DNA from: JBKQVT01 sp963804825
Lineage (GTDB): Bacteria > Planctomycetota > Planctomycetia > Pirellulales > Thermoguttaceae
Reading direction: 5' to 3'
DNA length: 64,000 nt
Assembly: GCA_963804825.1 (NCBI GenBank)
Contig: CAWDRV010000005.1
Location: 62,001 to 126,000 of the forward strand
Made by a program: the position numbers and the translations under genes. Every line of letters starts with the position of its first letter. The first letter of the stretch is position 1. Below the pieces are notes generated by a model. The model saw only the letters and a list, made by a program, of their open reading frames with translations, did no database searches and was not told the DNA's origin. Shown piece after piece: positions 27,219-36,398 of this stretch.

Positions 27219-27563
27219 GTTTCAAACCCCATGATTCGACTACTGAAAAAGGCCAAGATCGCCCGCAAGGGACTGTCGTTCTACAGCCTTCGCCACGCGT
27301 TTCAGACCGTGGCCGAAGGTGCCCGGGACCTGGCAGCGGTTCAGAGCATCATGGGTCATGCCCCCGCCGCCACCGACATGAACGCCTATCGCGGGCGGGT
27401 TGACGATTCCCGGCTGTTGGCCGTGGTCGCCAAGAAGGCGAAATCCAAGTATGACACAGACAGCCGGGTGACCGCGGCGGCGGCACCGGCGGCAGGCGAG
27501 CACTTGCGGGAAGCTTCATCGCCCGCGATACTCGCCCGGCCTGCCCGGCGGCAGAAAGAATGA
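27219..27563 (+). pseudogene. Tyrosine recombinase (integrase), C-terminal fragment
   Basis: About 114 residues matching only the end of a phage-type integrase: KGLSFYSLRHAFQTVAEG (box II, LRH..), AVQSIMGHAP (the MGH motif) and MNAYRGRVDDSRL with the catalytic Tyr. The FYSLRH variant and 'DDxRL' ending are typical of planctomycete integrases. The N-terminal core-binding domain and box I Arg are missing; upstream is directly the tRNA promoter region. A low-complexity Ala tail ends the frame. Confidence 0.8.
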
Positions 27564-27657
27564 AGAACCATGGCAAAGACCAGCGCGAAAGGCAAACCGT
27601 GGGGCGAGGCCCAGACCGGCAACTGCGACATGCCGACCAGTTCCTCCAGGAGATCGT

Positions 27658-29028
27658 TCATCGGAGCATCTCCATGACTTGTCGAGAAAACTCGGGCACG
27701 CTCTTGAGGAAACGCGCGGCGACCTGTGGCAGCGCCGCGCGCTCGTGCGCCTCGAATCGCAGGGTGATCAGGGGCTCGGTGATGGAGAGCCGGGCCAGGG
27801 CCCAGCCGTCCTCGTATTGGGCCCGCACGCCGTCCAGCCGCGAGACCTCGCCCCCGCAGTGCGCCGCGATCCGCTCGAGGATCGCGGCCGCATCGCCGAC
27901 CAGCGGGATCCGCAAATCCGGCGTGATCGCCGGCCAGCCGATCGGCTCGATCAGCTCGGCCAGCGACAGGCCGCAGCGGGCGACGAGGTGGGCCGCCAGC
28001 AGGGCGACAAATAGGCCGTCGTCGCCGCCCCCCAACGCCCGGAAGAAATAGTGGCCGCTGACCTCCACGCCCAAGTCGGCCTGGCGGCGGATCATGGCGG
28101 TCTTGAGGAAACCGTGCCCGCTGGGCTGCATGAAGCACGAGCCCCCCGCGTCCCGGGCGGCCTGGGCGAGGATGGAGGAACACTTCAAGTCGTAGACCAG
28201 CGCGGGCCGCGAAAAGCAGCGCTGGATGAGCACGGCCCCCATCTGTTCCGGCCGGACGATCCGTCCGGCGGAGTCGACCAGTCCGGCGCGGTCGCCGTCG
28301 CCGTCCAGGGCGACGCCGAAGTCGGCCCGCTCGGCCACCACGCACTGCGAGAGTTCCGCGAGGTTGGCGTCCACGGCAGGGTTCGGATCGTGCCGGGCGA
28401 AATCGGGATCGATCGCACACCGCAGGGGAATGATTCGGCAGCCCGCCGCGGCGAGCACCCGCGGCGCGATCTCGGACATGGCGCCGCCCATGGCGTCCAG
28501 GACGATCGTCAAACGGCGGCGGGCCAACAGGCGCTCCTCGCTGCCGGCCAGTTGCGCGGCCGCGGCCCGCACCCAGGTCTCGTACTGGCCGAGCACGTCG
28601 ACGGGCTCGGCACGGCCGCCATCGCGGCCGGCGAGCGGGGCGTCCAGCAAGCTCTGCAATTGGCCGACCAACTCGGGGACGGCCGGTTGGCCCGCCACCA
28701 TGAACTTCACCCCATTGTACCGGCCCGGATTGTGCGATGCCGTGACGATCACCGCGCTTGGGCACCCCAGCCGGGCGGCAGCGAAATAGGCGACCGGCGT
28801 GGGCACCTGCCCGAGAGCTTTCACTGCGGCGCCCGATGCGACGAGTCCCGCTGCGAGCGCCTGCAAGAGCGCGGGCGTGCTGCGGCGGAAATCGCCGGCC
28901 AGGCAAACCGGCCCGCCGCCGCTGCGGGCAACCATGGCCGCCAGGGCGCGGCCGATCTTGCGGGCAACGTCCTCGCTGAGTTCGCTGCCCGCCACGCCGC
29001 GGATGTCGCAGGCCTTGAAGATGCTCAC
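27658..29028 (-). CDS. Phosphomannomutase/phosphoglucomutase-type phosphohexomutase
   Basis: A 456-residue alpha-D-phosphohexomutase. Motifs: KACDIRGVAG at the N-terminus, VTASHNPGRYNGVK (catalytic phosphoserine), ALDGDGDRAGLVD (Mg2+ site) and VEVSGHYFFR (sugar specificity loop). The phosphate-binding loop of domain 4 reads LSITEPLITLRFE instead of R.SNTEP.LRLR. It interconverts hexose 1- and 6-phosphates. GTG 29028 overlaps the stop of the upstream FGGY kinase by 4 nt (GTGA), so the two are translationally coupled. It is the last gene of the island's minus-strand operon. Confidence 0.92.
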   Translation of the reverse strand: MSIFKACDIRGVAGSELSEDVARKIGRALAAMVARSGGGPVCLAGDFRRSTPALLQALAAGLVASGAAVKALGQVPTPVAYFAAARLGCPSAVIVTASHNPGRYNGVKFMVAGQPAVPELVGQLQSLLDAPLAGRDGGRAEPVDVLGQYETWVRAAAAQLAGSEERLLARRRLTIVLDAMGGAMSEIAPRVLAAAGCRIIPLRCAIDPDFARHDPNPAVDANLAELSQCVVAERADFGVALDGDGDRAGLVDSAGRIVRPEQMGAVLIQRCFSRPALVYDLKCSSILAQAARDAGGSCFMQPSGHGFLKTAMIRRQADLGVEVSGHYFFRALGGGDDGLFVALLAAHLVARCGLSLAELIEPIGWPAITPDLRIPLVGDAAAILERIAAHCGGEVSRLDGVRAQYEDGWALARLSITEPLITLRFEAHERAALPQVAARFLKSVPEFSRQVMEMLR

Positions 29029-30479
29029 AGGTAGCCTCGCCGCTGCAATTCCGCTTGGAATTTCAGAAACTGCTCGTCATAGGCGGCGGCGAGCCGCGGC
29101 TCCGGCTCGACGCGCCGGCCGATGCGGACCAGCCCTTGCGTTGCCCGGGCAAAGTCGCCCAAGTAGGCCGCCGCGGCCAGCACCGCTGCGCCAACGGCAC
29201 ATTCAGGCTGGCGGGGAACGGCGTACGTCCGCCGCATGACCGCGGCGCGGATCCGCAGCCAGGTTTCGCCCGCCGCCGCGCCGCCGGTCGCGTAGATCGT
29301 GGACCCCACGCGGCAGCCCCAACGACTCGAACCGCTCGATCCCCAGCCGCTCGACCATTGCCGTCCCTTCCATGCCGGCCGCGAAACGCTCCGCGGGCGG
29401 AGCCGTCTCCTCCAGCCCGAAACCGCGGGCCGCGGGCGCCGCAAAGGGAAAACGCTCGCCGGTCCGCATGAGCGGATAGACCAGCCGGCCGGTGGGCAGC
29501 AAAGCGGCCGCCTGGCCGCCGAGTTGGTCCAGGTCGGCCTTGCCGAAATGCTCGCTGGTCCAGCCGCCGCCGGTGCTGGATGCCGCGCCGGGAAGGAATC
29601 CGCCGCCCGGATGGCGATGGTTGTACACGGCGCCGGCCGGATCGACCAGCGGTCGGGCGGCGACGGCTTTCAGCACGAGCGTCGTGCCCAGCGTGACGTT
29701 CAGGTCGCCGGGGGCAGCCGCTCCGGAGGCAAGGAAGCCGGCGGTGCCGTCCGTGCAGCCGGCCACCACGGGCGTGCCCGCCGGCAGCCCCGTCGCCGCT
29801 GCCGCGGCGGGCGTGACTTCGCCGATGGGCGTGCCGGGCAGAACGATGTCGGGAAACCGGTCGCGGGGAAGTCCCAGGTCACGACTCGATGGCCTCCGGC
29901 CAGGCGAGCGTGCCGGGATCGGCGCCGCTCTTCAGGGCCGTCGAAATGTCCGTCACGTCGTATCGCCCGCAGAGCATGCCGACGATCCAGTCCGTCTGGT
30001 GAATGACGCGGCAGCAGCGGCGGAACATGGCTGGTTGCGCGGCGGCCAAGTGCAGGATCTTGGGCAGTGCGAAGGCGGCGGCGATCTCAATGCCGTAAGG
30101 TCGCAGCGTGGCGCGGAGGCACTCGGCCGCCCGCGGGGCCTCGGCGGTCGCCCGCAGGTCGTCGTACATGATTCCCGGCGTCAGGGGGCGGTTCCGCGCG
30201 TCGGCCAGCAGGAAGGTGCCGGAGGTGGCGTCGACCGCGATCCCGACGATCTTGCCCCCGGCCGGCAGGGCGGCGGTCATCGCTTCGCAGCGCCGCCTGG
30301 GCGGCCGCGGTCCAGGCATGGGGGTCCTGCTCCACGAGAACCCCGTCGGAGCGTTTGCTCTCGGGGGGGAACTCGGCCCGGCCGGCGGCGACGACCCGCC
30401 CCGTCAGGTCCAGCGCCAGAGCGCGGACACCTCCGGTCCCGACATCGAGACCGACGGCCAAGAGGTTCTCATTCTCCAT
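29025..30479 (-). CDS. FGGY-family carbohydrate kinase (three frame breaks)
   Basis: Pieces in different frames add up to about 484 residues, the family size. The N-terminus (ATG 30479) has LAVGLDVGTGGVRALALDL, the first ATPase strand-turn. Next come IVGIAVDATSGTFLLAD, HQTDWIVGMLCGRYDVTD, VVAGCTDGTAGFLASGA with NVTLGTTLVLK (second phosphate motif), and near the C-terminus STIYATGGAAAGETWLRI. Breaks lie near 30290, 29880 and 29310. The family phosphorylates xylulose, ribulose, rhamnulose, glycerol and related substrates; the substrate cannot be told here, but the XylR-type regulator and sugar porter suggest a pentose or deoxyhexose derivative. Confidence 0.82.
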
Positions 30480-30550
30480 GCTTCCGCCTCAGTTGTAAAG
30501 TCTTCCTCGTGCGACTTGCCGATAGTTTCTGCCGGTCCTGCCGGTCAGCG

Positions 30551-30602
30551 TCGCTTGCGAAACCGCAAGCGAGTAACGGGGCTTTCGGCAAAAACTTGTT
30601 GT
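30551..30602. repeat. Dispersed palindromic repeat (CGCTTGCGAAACCGCAAGCG)
   Basis: The core is a perfect inverted repeat CGCTTGCG-AAAC-CGCAAGCG followed by AGTAACGGGGCTTTCGGCAA. It shares about 84 percent identity with 14052-14103. It lies in the 131-bp gap between the sugar-binding protein and the FGGY kinase and could attenuate transcription between them. Confidence 0.65.
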
Positions 30603-30610
30603 AAGTCGCA

Positions 30611-31589
30611 CTAGCGGTAGTGTTCGCGTGAGAGGTGGAGGGTCCGCTCGAACGTCGCCCTGGGCGACGATTCCCGCGCCGGCATCGATGTCGCAAGGCC
30701 GAATGCCGTAACGACAGTAGAGGGCCAACTGCACGACGGGGTAGAATCCCTGGCTATACGGTTGCTGGTCGATCGTGAAGCGAATGACACCGGCCTTGAT
30801 GAGCCGCAGGATCTGGGGCGATAGATCGAAGCCCGCGGCGGCATAGCCCTGCTTGGGAAACTCTCGCTCCAGCGCGATGCCCGCCGCCTCGGTATCCGTC
30901 TGACCCGTGCCGAGGACGCAGCGGATGTTGGGATCGGCCTTCAGTTCGGCGACGATCAGCGCGACCGCGCGCTGGGGCTCGTCGCTTGTGTAAATCACCT
31001 TCCCGGCGACGCCGTGCGACTTGAGCACTGCCTGGATGCCCGCGAGGCGCTCGTCGAGGGCCGCGATGCCGCGGTCGTGTTGCGTAAGGAGGACCTTGCT
31101 GCCTTTCGGGATGAACGCAAGGGCCTTTTCACCAAGAGTATGACCGGCCCTGGAGAAGTCTTGGCAGACGGCGCTCAGGCGGCGATGGTGATTGGGGCCA
31201 TCGTCCTTGTGAAGGCCGCCTGTTGCGGGCTGGGCATCTACGTTGAACGCGACCACCGGTATGCCCTTGCTCATGGCCTCCGAGATCACGCCGTCGAATG
31301 CGCGGGCATCGATGATATTCAGCGCAATGCCGTCGTAACCATCGGCGACCGCCTTGCGGACCAATGCCGCTTGCGAGTTCAGATCGACGCCGTCCGTGCC
31401 TGTGAACCGGCATTGGACGTTCATGGCGGCAGCAGCATCCTGCATCCCCTTCTTTATGGGATCGAAGAATGCTTCATTTTGGCAACAGCTAATGAAGATG
31501 AATCGTAGCGGCTTTTTGGCCGGCACATGACCGGCGGCGAGAATCATGACGGCCAGAAAGGCGGCGACCAACAATGCAGTCTTCTTCAT
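30611..31589 (-). CDS. Periplasmic sugar-binding protein (one frame break)
   Basis: ATG 31589 opens a signal peptide (TALLVAAFLAVMILAAGHVPA) and a type I periplasmic-binding fold of the ribose/galactose class (Peripla_BP_4): FIFISCCQNEAFFDPIKKGM, VRKAVADGYDGIALNIID, GIPVVAFNVDA, KVLLTQHDRG, RCVLGTGQTDTEA and VIRFTIDQQPYSQGFYPV. Near 30655 a one-base shift restores VAQGDV-ERTLHLSREHYR and a stop at 30611. About 325 residues. No ABC permease or ATPase is next to it. The Shine-Dalgarno AGGAGG sits inside a small palindrome (AGGAGGTCCTCC) 7-18 nt before the ATG. Confidence 0.85.
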
Positions 31590-31704
31590 ATCGGGAGGAC
31601 CTCCTCGTTGTGCGGCTGTAACGGCCGCAATGTGAACTCAACAGTCATTCGTGGCCCTCTCGGTTCCCTTGGTGGCTTCCATGTTTTCTCCGCGATCGAA
31701 GAGG

Positions 31705-33128
31705 TTAGTCCACCAGCTCACGTTCGATCTGTTCCAACGTCTTGCCCTTGGTTTCCGGGACTCGCCGGTAGACGACAACGAAGCCCAAGAAGCAGATGGC
31801 GCCATACAGCCAGAACGTTCCCGACATGCCCAGGGATGCTTTCAGGAAGGGGAACGTGTAGGTCAGGACAAAACAGGCGATCCACAGGGACGAGGCAGCG
31901 ACAGCGACCGCCGCGCCGCGAATTCGATTCGGAAATATCTCGGAGATCAGGACCCAAGCGATGGGCGCCAGCGACATGCTGTAGAAGCCGATGGCCGTCA
32001 GGGTTATGGCCAGCACCAGCACGCCCTGGATCCCCAACAGGTAGGAGGCTCCGAGGAAGGCATGACATAGACCGATGCCGGCGCAACCGATCAGCATCAA
32101 GATGCGCCGGCCGAAACGATCCACGGTGGCGATGGCCACGCAGTTGACGACCAGGCAGATCGTGCCGGTAATCACGATGTTGAAGAGGATGTCGTTCAGC
32201 CCGTAACCTGCCGCGCGGTACACCTCCTCGGCATAGTTGAAGATCACATTCAGTCCGCTCCACTGCTGGAGCACCGCCAAGAACACTCCGATGAGCAGGA
32301 TTTTGCGCATCCTTCGGTTCCAGGAGATCGGAGAATCGGACGCGCTGCACCTCTTCGGCGGCGATGGTTTGCTGAATATCTTCCAATTGGGTCGCGGCCT
32401 GGGCTTCTCCGCAGAGCGAGCCGCAGAATGTGCAAGGCCCGCTGGCTCATGCCGTTCTTGACCAACCAGCGGGGACTTTCCGGCAAGAGCATCGCCGCAA
32501 AAAGGAACACCAGCGACGGCGCGGAAACCGCGGTGAACATCCACCGCCAGCCGTACTGGCCGTTCCACGACTGGCGGACGAACTCGGCCGTTGCGTGGTC
32601 CGGCATCTTCTCGGCGATCAGCCAATTGGCGGTTTGCCCGACGACGAAGCCGATGAAGATGGCCAGTTGGTAGATCGCCACGAACCGTCCGCGGAGGCGG
32701 GCCGGCGCGACCTCGGCGATGTAGACCGGCGCCACATTCGAGGTGATGCCGATGGCCACGCCGCCTAGGAGGCGCCACGCCACGAACCAGGAGAACGTCG
32801 GCGCCCAACCCGTCAGCGCCGAGGAGCTCGCAAACAGGAATGCCGCCAGGAGCAACAGTTTCTTGCGGCCGAACTTGTCGCTCAAACCGCCGGAAGCCAG
32901 CGCACCGGCCAGGCAGCCCAACAGGGCGCAACTGTTCGCCCAGCCGCTGAGCCACTCGTTGTTCAACTGGAAGTGCTTCTCAAAGAACGGCTTGGCGCCG
33001 CCGATGACGACGAAGTCGTAGCCGAACAGCAGTCCGCCCATGGCCGCGATCAGCGAAATCGCCCAGACGTAACCCATGGGGCTGCGCCGCGGCGCGTCGC
33101 CTGGCGGCGGATTCGTTCCGAGGTCCAT
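31705..33128 (-). CDS. MFS sugar porter (two frame breaks)
   Basis: About 474 residues with twelve membrane segments. It has the sugar-porter signatures GGLLFGYDFVVIGG (TM1), GGLSDKFGRKKLLL (loop 2-3), PVYIAEVAPARLRGRFVAIYQL, the mid-loop PESPRWLVKNG, LQQWSGLNVIFNYAEEV (TM7 substrate site), VDRFGRRILMLIG and the C-terminal PETKGKTLEQIE. This is the XylE/GLUT family of proton-sugar symporters or facilitators. Frame breaks near 32410 and 32310 flank the cytoplasmic loop (LEDIQQTIAAEEVQRVRFSDLLEP in a third frame). ATG 33128 follows AGGGAG. Confidence 0.85.
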
Positions 33129-33141
33129 CGCGCGGGACTCC

Positions 33142-34392
33142 CTACGCATCGCGGTAAGCGCCGATATCCGGCATGTTCTTATGGACGTCCGGGCCGAAGT
33201 AGCGCAGCCCCACCAGCGGCTCGCCGCCGGTGTTCTCGATCTCCACTCCGGCCGCGGCGGCGTCGTGGGCAATGAACACTTCGTCCCACGGCTCCTCGCC
33301 GAAGCGGATCATCACGGGCGTTTGGACGGCAAGCGTGCCCAGCCGGCCGCAGCCCTGCACGGTGATCCAGCCGCTGGCGCCGGGATCCTTCAGCACGCAT
33401 TTCGCCTTCGGCATGACCGTCAGCTCCTTGGCCGAGACCAACTGCTCGCCGTCGAAGCGGCCGTAATCGATCCAGCGGTCGGTATAGCCGGGACCGGAAC
33501 ATTCCCGGTCGACGATAGGCTCGACGTAGTTGTGCTGCTTGAAATGCGGATCGACGTTCTTCTCCCAGGCAAGTTGCCCGACGAGATAATCGAGATCGTG
33601 ATGTTTGTCCTTGGGCACATCCTTGACCAGCAGGTCCCAGGGCACTTCGCGCCCTTCGACCAGCGACTGATACATGCCGAACACGTCGGAGCCCCACTGG
33701 GGTTCGTAGGTGCACATCGAGCCGGGGGCATGGAGCACGCCGGCGGGAATCAACCAGCCCGTCCCCGCCTTGAGGCGATAGGCCTTCGAGAGGTCAAGAA
33801 TGCCGTTGTCGCCTTTGCCCCAATTCTCCAGGCAGCGGCGGACGTCGGCCTTCGTGGTGCCCGGCTCCAGGCCCATGAACGTGTAATCGAAATGGTTCTC
33901 GGCGGCGTTCAGTTGCGGGGGGAAGTAGTAGCACTCCGGCTTGCCCTGCCGGCCGGTCAGGGCGGCGTGCTCGGCCTGCTGGTGCATGTGGTGCGGGATC
34001 GGGCCCATGTTGTCGAAAAACTTCGAGTACACCGGCCAGCGCCGGTACTTCTTCCAAATCGCCTGGCCGACCAGGCGCGGGCCGGCCTCCTCGACGGCGT
34101 CCTTCAGCAGGAATCGCTCGCCCTCGAACACGCAGTAGCTCAGACCTTCGTCCGCCGCGCGGTTTTCATTGGCGGCCTCGGTGGTGCTGGAAAACCAGCG
34201 TTCGTCGATGCCGCCCCGATGCGTGCCCAGGGCGTACCAGTCGGTTGGGGCCAACTTGATCCGCTTGCCGGGATGCAAGAAGCTGCGCGGCACCCAGGTG
34301 GGCGTCAGTCGCAGCAATCCCCCGCCGGCGCTCAACGCCCGATCGAGAATCGCAGCGACGTTGTCCCGCTTGATGATCTTGGAGGCGCACAT
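33142..34392 (-). CDS. Cupin / mannose-6-phosphate isomerase-like protein
   Basis: ATG 34392 (GGAGAAAA 6 nt upstream) gives 416 residues. GPIPHHMHQQAEHA offers paired metal-ligand histidines, and the stretch AYRLKAGTGWLIPAGVLHAPGS is a cupin motif as in type I phosphomannose isomerases and related sugar isomerases. A second beta domain follows (WITVQGCGRLGTLAVQTP). It is the first gene of the island's minus-strand operon, 13 bp before the MFS porter. The specific reaction is not established; isomerisation of the imported sugar is an inference from context. Confidence 0.7.
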   Translation of the reverse strand: MCASKIIKRDNVAAILDRALSAGGGLLRLTPTWVPRSFLHPGKRIKLAPTDWYALGTHRGGIDERWFSSTTEAANENRAADEGLSYCVFEGERFLLKDAVEEAGPRLVGQAIWKKYRRWPVYSKFFDNMGPIPHHMHQQAEHAALTGRQGKPECYYFPPQLNAAENHFDYTFMGLEPGTTKADVRRCLENWGKGDNGILDLSKAYRLKAGTGWLIPAGVLHAPGSMCTYEPQWGSDVFGMYQSLVEGREVPWDLLVKDVPKDKHHDLDYLVGQLAWEKNVDPHFKQHNYVEPIVDRECSGPGYTDRWIDYGRFDGEQLVSAKELTVMPKAKCVLKDPGASGWITVQGCGRLGTLAVQTPVMIRFGEEPWDEVFIAHDAAAAGVEIENTGGEPLVGLRYFGPDVHKNMPDIGAYRDA

Positions 34393-34480
34393 GATCGTTT
34401 TCTCCTCATCCTTGTCGTCTGGTCGAAGCCGCGGTGCGCAAGGCGCCCGGCGGCGATTGCAACTCGTTGGTCGTGGCTTC

Positions 34481-34739
34481 TCAGTCCGCTGTCCTGCCGT
34501 GCCGGTCGATGAGTTCATTCACTCGCCCGCGGCAACAGGTAAAATCCACAAGCGAAACGTCGGGCGGAACGAAATGGTCGGCATGGGGGATGTAGCCGCC
34601 CCGGCGGATACCGCCGTTGCGGCAGCCCTTGGGCATACTACTTCTTGATCGTCTCGCCCCAGTATCCGAACTCCCATTTCAGAGTGCGTACACCAGGGTT
34701 GAAATTGCAGGTTTCCAAGAATCGCTGGCGAGTGTCCAT
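34481..34739 (-). pseudogene. URO-D-family gene reduced to its two ends
   Basis: ATG 34739 opens MDTRQRFLETCNFNPGVRTL and WEFGYWGETIKK, a typical N-terminus of the URO-D/methyltransferase-like family, then stops at 34638. Shortly downstream another frame reads GGYIPHADHFVPPDVSL, VDFTCCRGRVNELIDRHG and a stop at 34483-34481, the family's C-terminus. About 300 central residues are missing. It lies in the regulator-operon gap of the island, in the same orientation as the operon, so it was probably once its first gene. Confidence 0.75.
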
Positions 34740-34910
34740 GCAGGGTTGCCCTTCTGATCGCCTCCTCCCGCACCGGCGATGCCGGGGTATTGGCGCTCGG
34801 AACGAAGTTGACGTCGGCTCCGCAGAGCCCAGTATAGCAGCCTCCCCAGGGCACAAAATGCGCAAAAGTGGTGCACTCACGCGCACGCGGCTGGACGCCG
34901 TCCCGCCTCC

Positions 34911-36119
34911 ATGGTTACACTGAAGGGGATGCCGCGATCGCGACGAATTCCCCACGTCCTGCTGCTCATCGAGACCTCCCGGGCTTATGGACGCGGGTTG
35001 GTCGAAGGAATCGCCCGCTACGCCGAAGAGAACGGCCCCTGGTCGATCCTCTACGAGGAACGGGGACTGACAGATCCCTTGCCTCGCTGGCTCAGGCATT
35101 GGCGGGGCGACGGCATCATCTCGCGCACCATACGCAGCGCAGACGCCGCCAAGCTTCTTGCCACGGGCCTTCCCGTGGTCGAACTGTATGCCTATAACGA
35201 GCCGAGGTTGCCGCGAGTGCGTCCTGACGAGGCGGAAATCGCTCGGCTGGCTGCCGAGCATTTTCTCGACCGTGGTCTGCGGAACTTCGCCTTCTTCTCC
35301 ACCCAACGCGCCCATTGGATTGACGGGCGGCGCCGGGCTTTTGAAGAGGTGCTGCGGCAGCGCGGTCATGTGTGCCACGGCTTCCGTTTCATGGCGGCGG
35401 CGAAAACAGCCGGCAAGAAACCACGCCGCATCGACGATCGCAGCGTCATCCACTGGCTCCGCAAACTGCCGAAGCCGTGCGGTGTGTTCTGTGCCTCCGA
35501 TTTTTTTGCCGCGCGGCTGCTTAGGACCTGCCGGGCCTGCGACATTGCCGTGCCCGACCAGGTTGCCGTGCTCGGCGTCGACAACGACGCGGTGTTCTGC
35601 GGGGTCTCTCTTCCGCAACTATCGAGCATCGACTTGGGCAGTGCGCGGATCGGCCATGAAGCCGCTGCCCTGTTGGACCGGCTTATGGCCGGTCGATCGC
35701 CGCCGAAGGGGGCCGTATGCGTGGCGCCCCGGCACGTCATTACTCGCCAGTCCACCGACATTCTGGCAATCGACGACCGAGACATCGCCCAGGCGGCGCG
35801 GTTGATCCGCGACCAAGCCTGTCAGCAGTTGCAGGTCGCCCAGTTGGCGGTCGCGGTGGGACTCTCACGCCGGGCCCTGGAACAGCGATTCCGACGTGCC
35901 CTGCATCGCAGTCCGAAGGAAGAGATCCTCCGGGTCCGAATGGAGCAGGCGAAGATGTTGCTGGCCACGAGCAACGCGGCTGTGGCCCAGGTAGCCAAGA
36001 GGAGCGGCTTCAGGTCGCCGAAGTATTTTGCACGGGCATTTCGACAGCGAATCGGCGTGACGCCGCAAGTCTACCGTGGCCAACGTCAACTGCCCGCCGG
36101 CAAGAGTCATGGACCATAG
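34911..36119 (+). CDS. XylR-type transcriptional regulator (LacI-like sensor plus AraC HTH)
   Basis: Up to 402 residues. The N-terminal half is a periplasmic-binding-like sugar sensor (RRIPHVLLLIETSRAYGRGL, GIARYAEENG, VFCASDFFAARLL, VAVLGVDNDAVFC). The C-terminal 100 residues are an AraC/XylS double helix-turn-helix (VGLSRRALEQRFRRAL and KRSGFRSPKYFARAFRQ). This is the architecture of E. coli XylR, an activator of xylose genes. It is divergent from the sugar operon across a 518-bp gap and probably activates it on sugar binding. The start is uncertain: ATG 34911 lacks a clear ribosome-binding site and ATG 34929 has AAGGGG too close. Confidence 0.9.
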   Translation: MVTLKGMPRSRRIPHVLLLIETSRAYGRGLVEGIARYAEENGPWSILYEERGLTDPLPRWLRHWRGDGIISRTIRSADAAKLLATGLPVVELYAYNEPRLPRVRPDEAEIARLAAEHFLDRGLRNFAFFSTQRAHWIDGRRRAFEEVLRQRGHVCHGFRFMAAAKTAGKKPRRIDDRSVIHWLRKLPKPCGVFCASDFFAARLLRTCRACDIAVPDQVAVLGVDNDAVFCGVSLPQLSSIDLGSARIGHEAAALLDRLMAGRSPPKGAVCVAPRHVITRQSTDILAIDDRDIAQAARLIRDQACQQLQVAQLAVAVGLSRRALEQRFRRALHRSPKEEILRVRMEQAKMLLATSNAAVAQVAKRSGFRSPKYFARAFRQRIGVTPQVYRGQRQLPAGKSHGP

Positions 36120-36284
36120 TGCCGGAGATCGGGGGAGCATTTTCGCCCATATCGCATTGCAGACTCCCGATCAAACGGGTCATCGGGATGCGGCCGCCCG
36201 CCGAGCCGGCCAAAGCGAGGAAAAGCCGGGGAAAAAGGTATTTTCCGCGTGTTTTGACTACTGTACCGAACGGCCGTCTTGCCC

Positions 36285-36324
36285 TTTTCAAGACTGGCGC
36301 CTTAAACCACTCGGCCACCGCTCC
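36285..36324 (-). repeat. Displaced 5' half of tRNA-Ser (att-like direct repeat)
   Basis: Forty bases identical to 27048-27087 but for one position (C at 36298 for T at 27061). It covers the tRNA from its first base to the anticodon loop. Similarity continues for about 40 bp outside the tRNA (TCCAAGATT.CCA.GAAA and GG.TGGCGGC.AAGC), covering the tRNA promoter. No 3' half follows, so no functional tRNA can be made here. Confidence 0.88.
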
Positions 36325-36398
36325 TTAGTTTCCAAGATTGCCATGAAACCGGTTGGCGGCAAAGCAGCCACCGCGCCATAATTTTCCGCAACAGAAAA

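Larger units (their letters stand above)
27048..36284. mobile_element. Probable integrative island in tRNA-Ser(UGA), about 9.2 kb
   Basis: The segment is bounded by a 40-bp direct repeat (27048-27087 and 36285-36324, one mismatch) equal to the 5' half of tRNA-Ser up to the anticodon loop. A C-terminal fragment of a tyrosine recombinase lies directly inside the left end. The simplest reading is that integration at the anticodon loop displaced the native 5' half to the right and supplied a replacement 5' half with its promoter on the left. Cargo is a coherent sugar-use cassette with its own regulator. The integrase is broken, so the island is probably immobile now. Exact ends are inferred. Confidence 0.7.

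Noticed and set aside
34911..36119. Simple LacI-family repressor
   Set aside because: The helix-turn-helix is C-terminal and of AraC type; the N-terminus lacks the LacI DNA-binding domain, so the XylR architecture fits better.
36010..36318. Short minus-strand frame beginning MAEWFKAPVL
   Set aside because: This peptide is the well-known false translation of a serine tRNA; it reflects the partial tRNA copy at 36285-36324.
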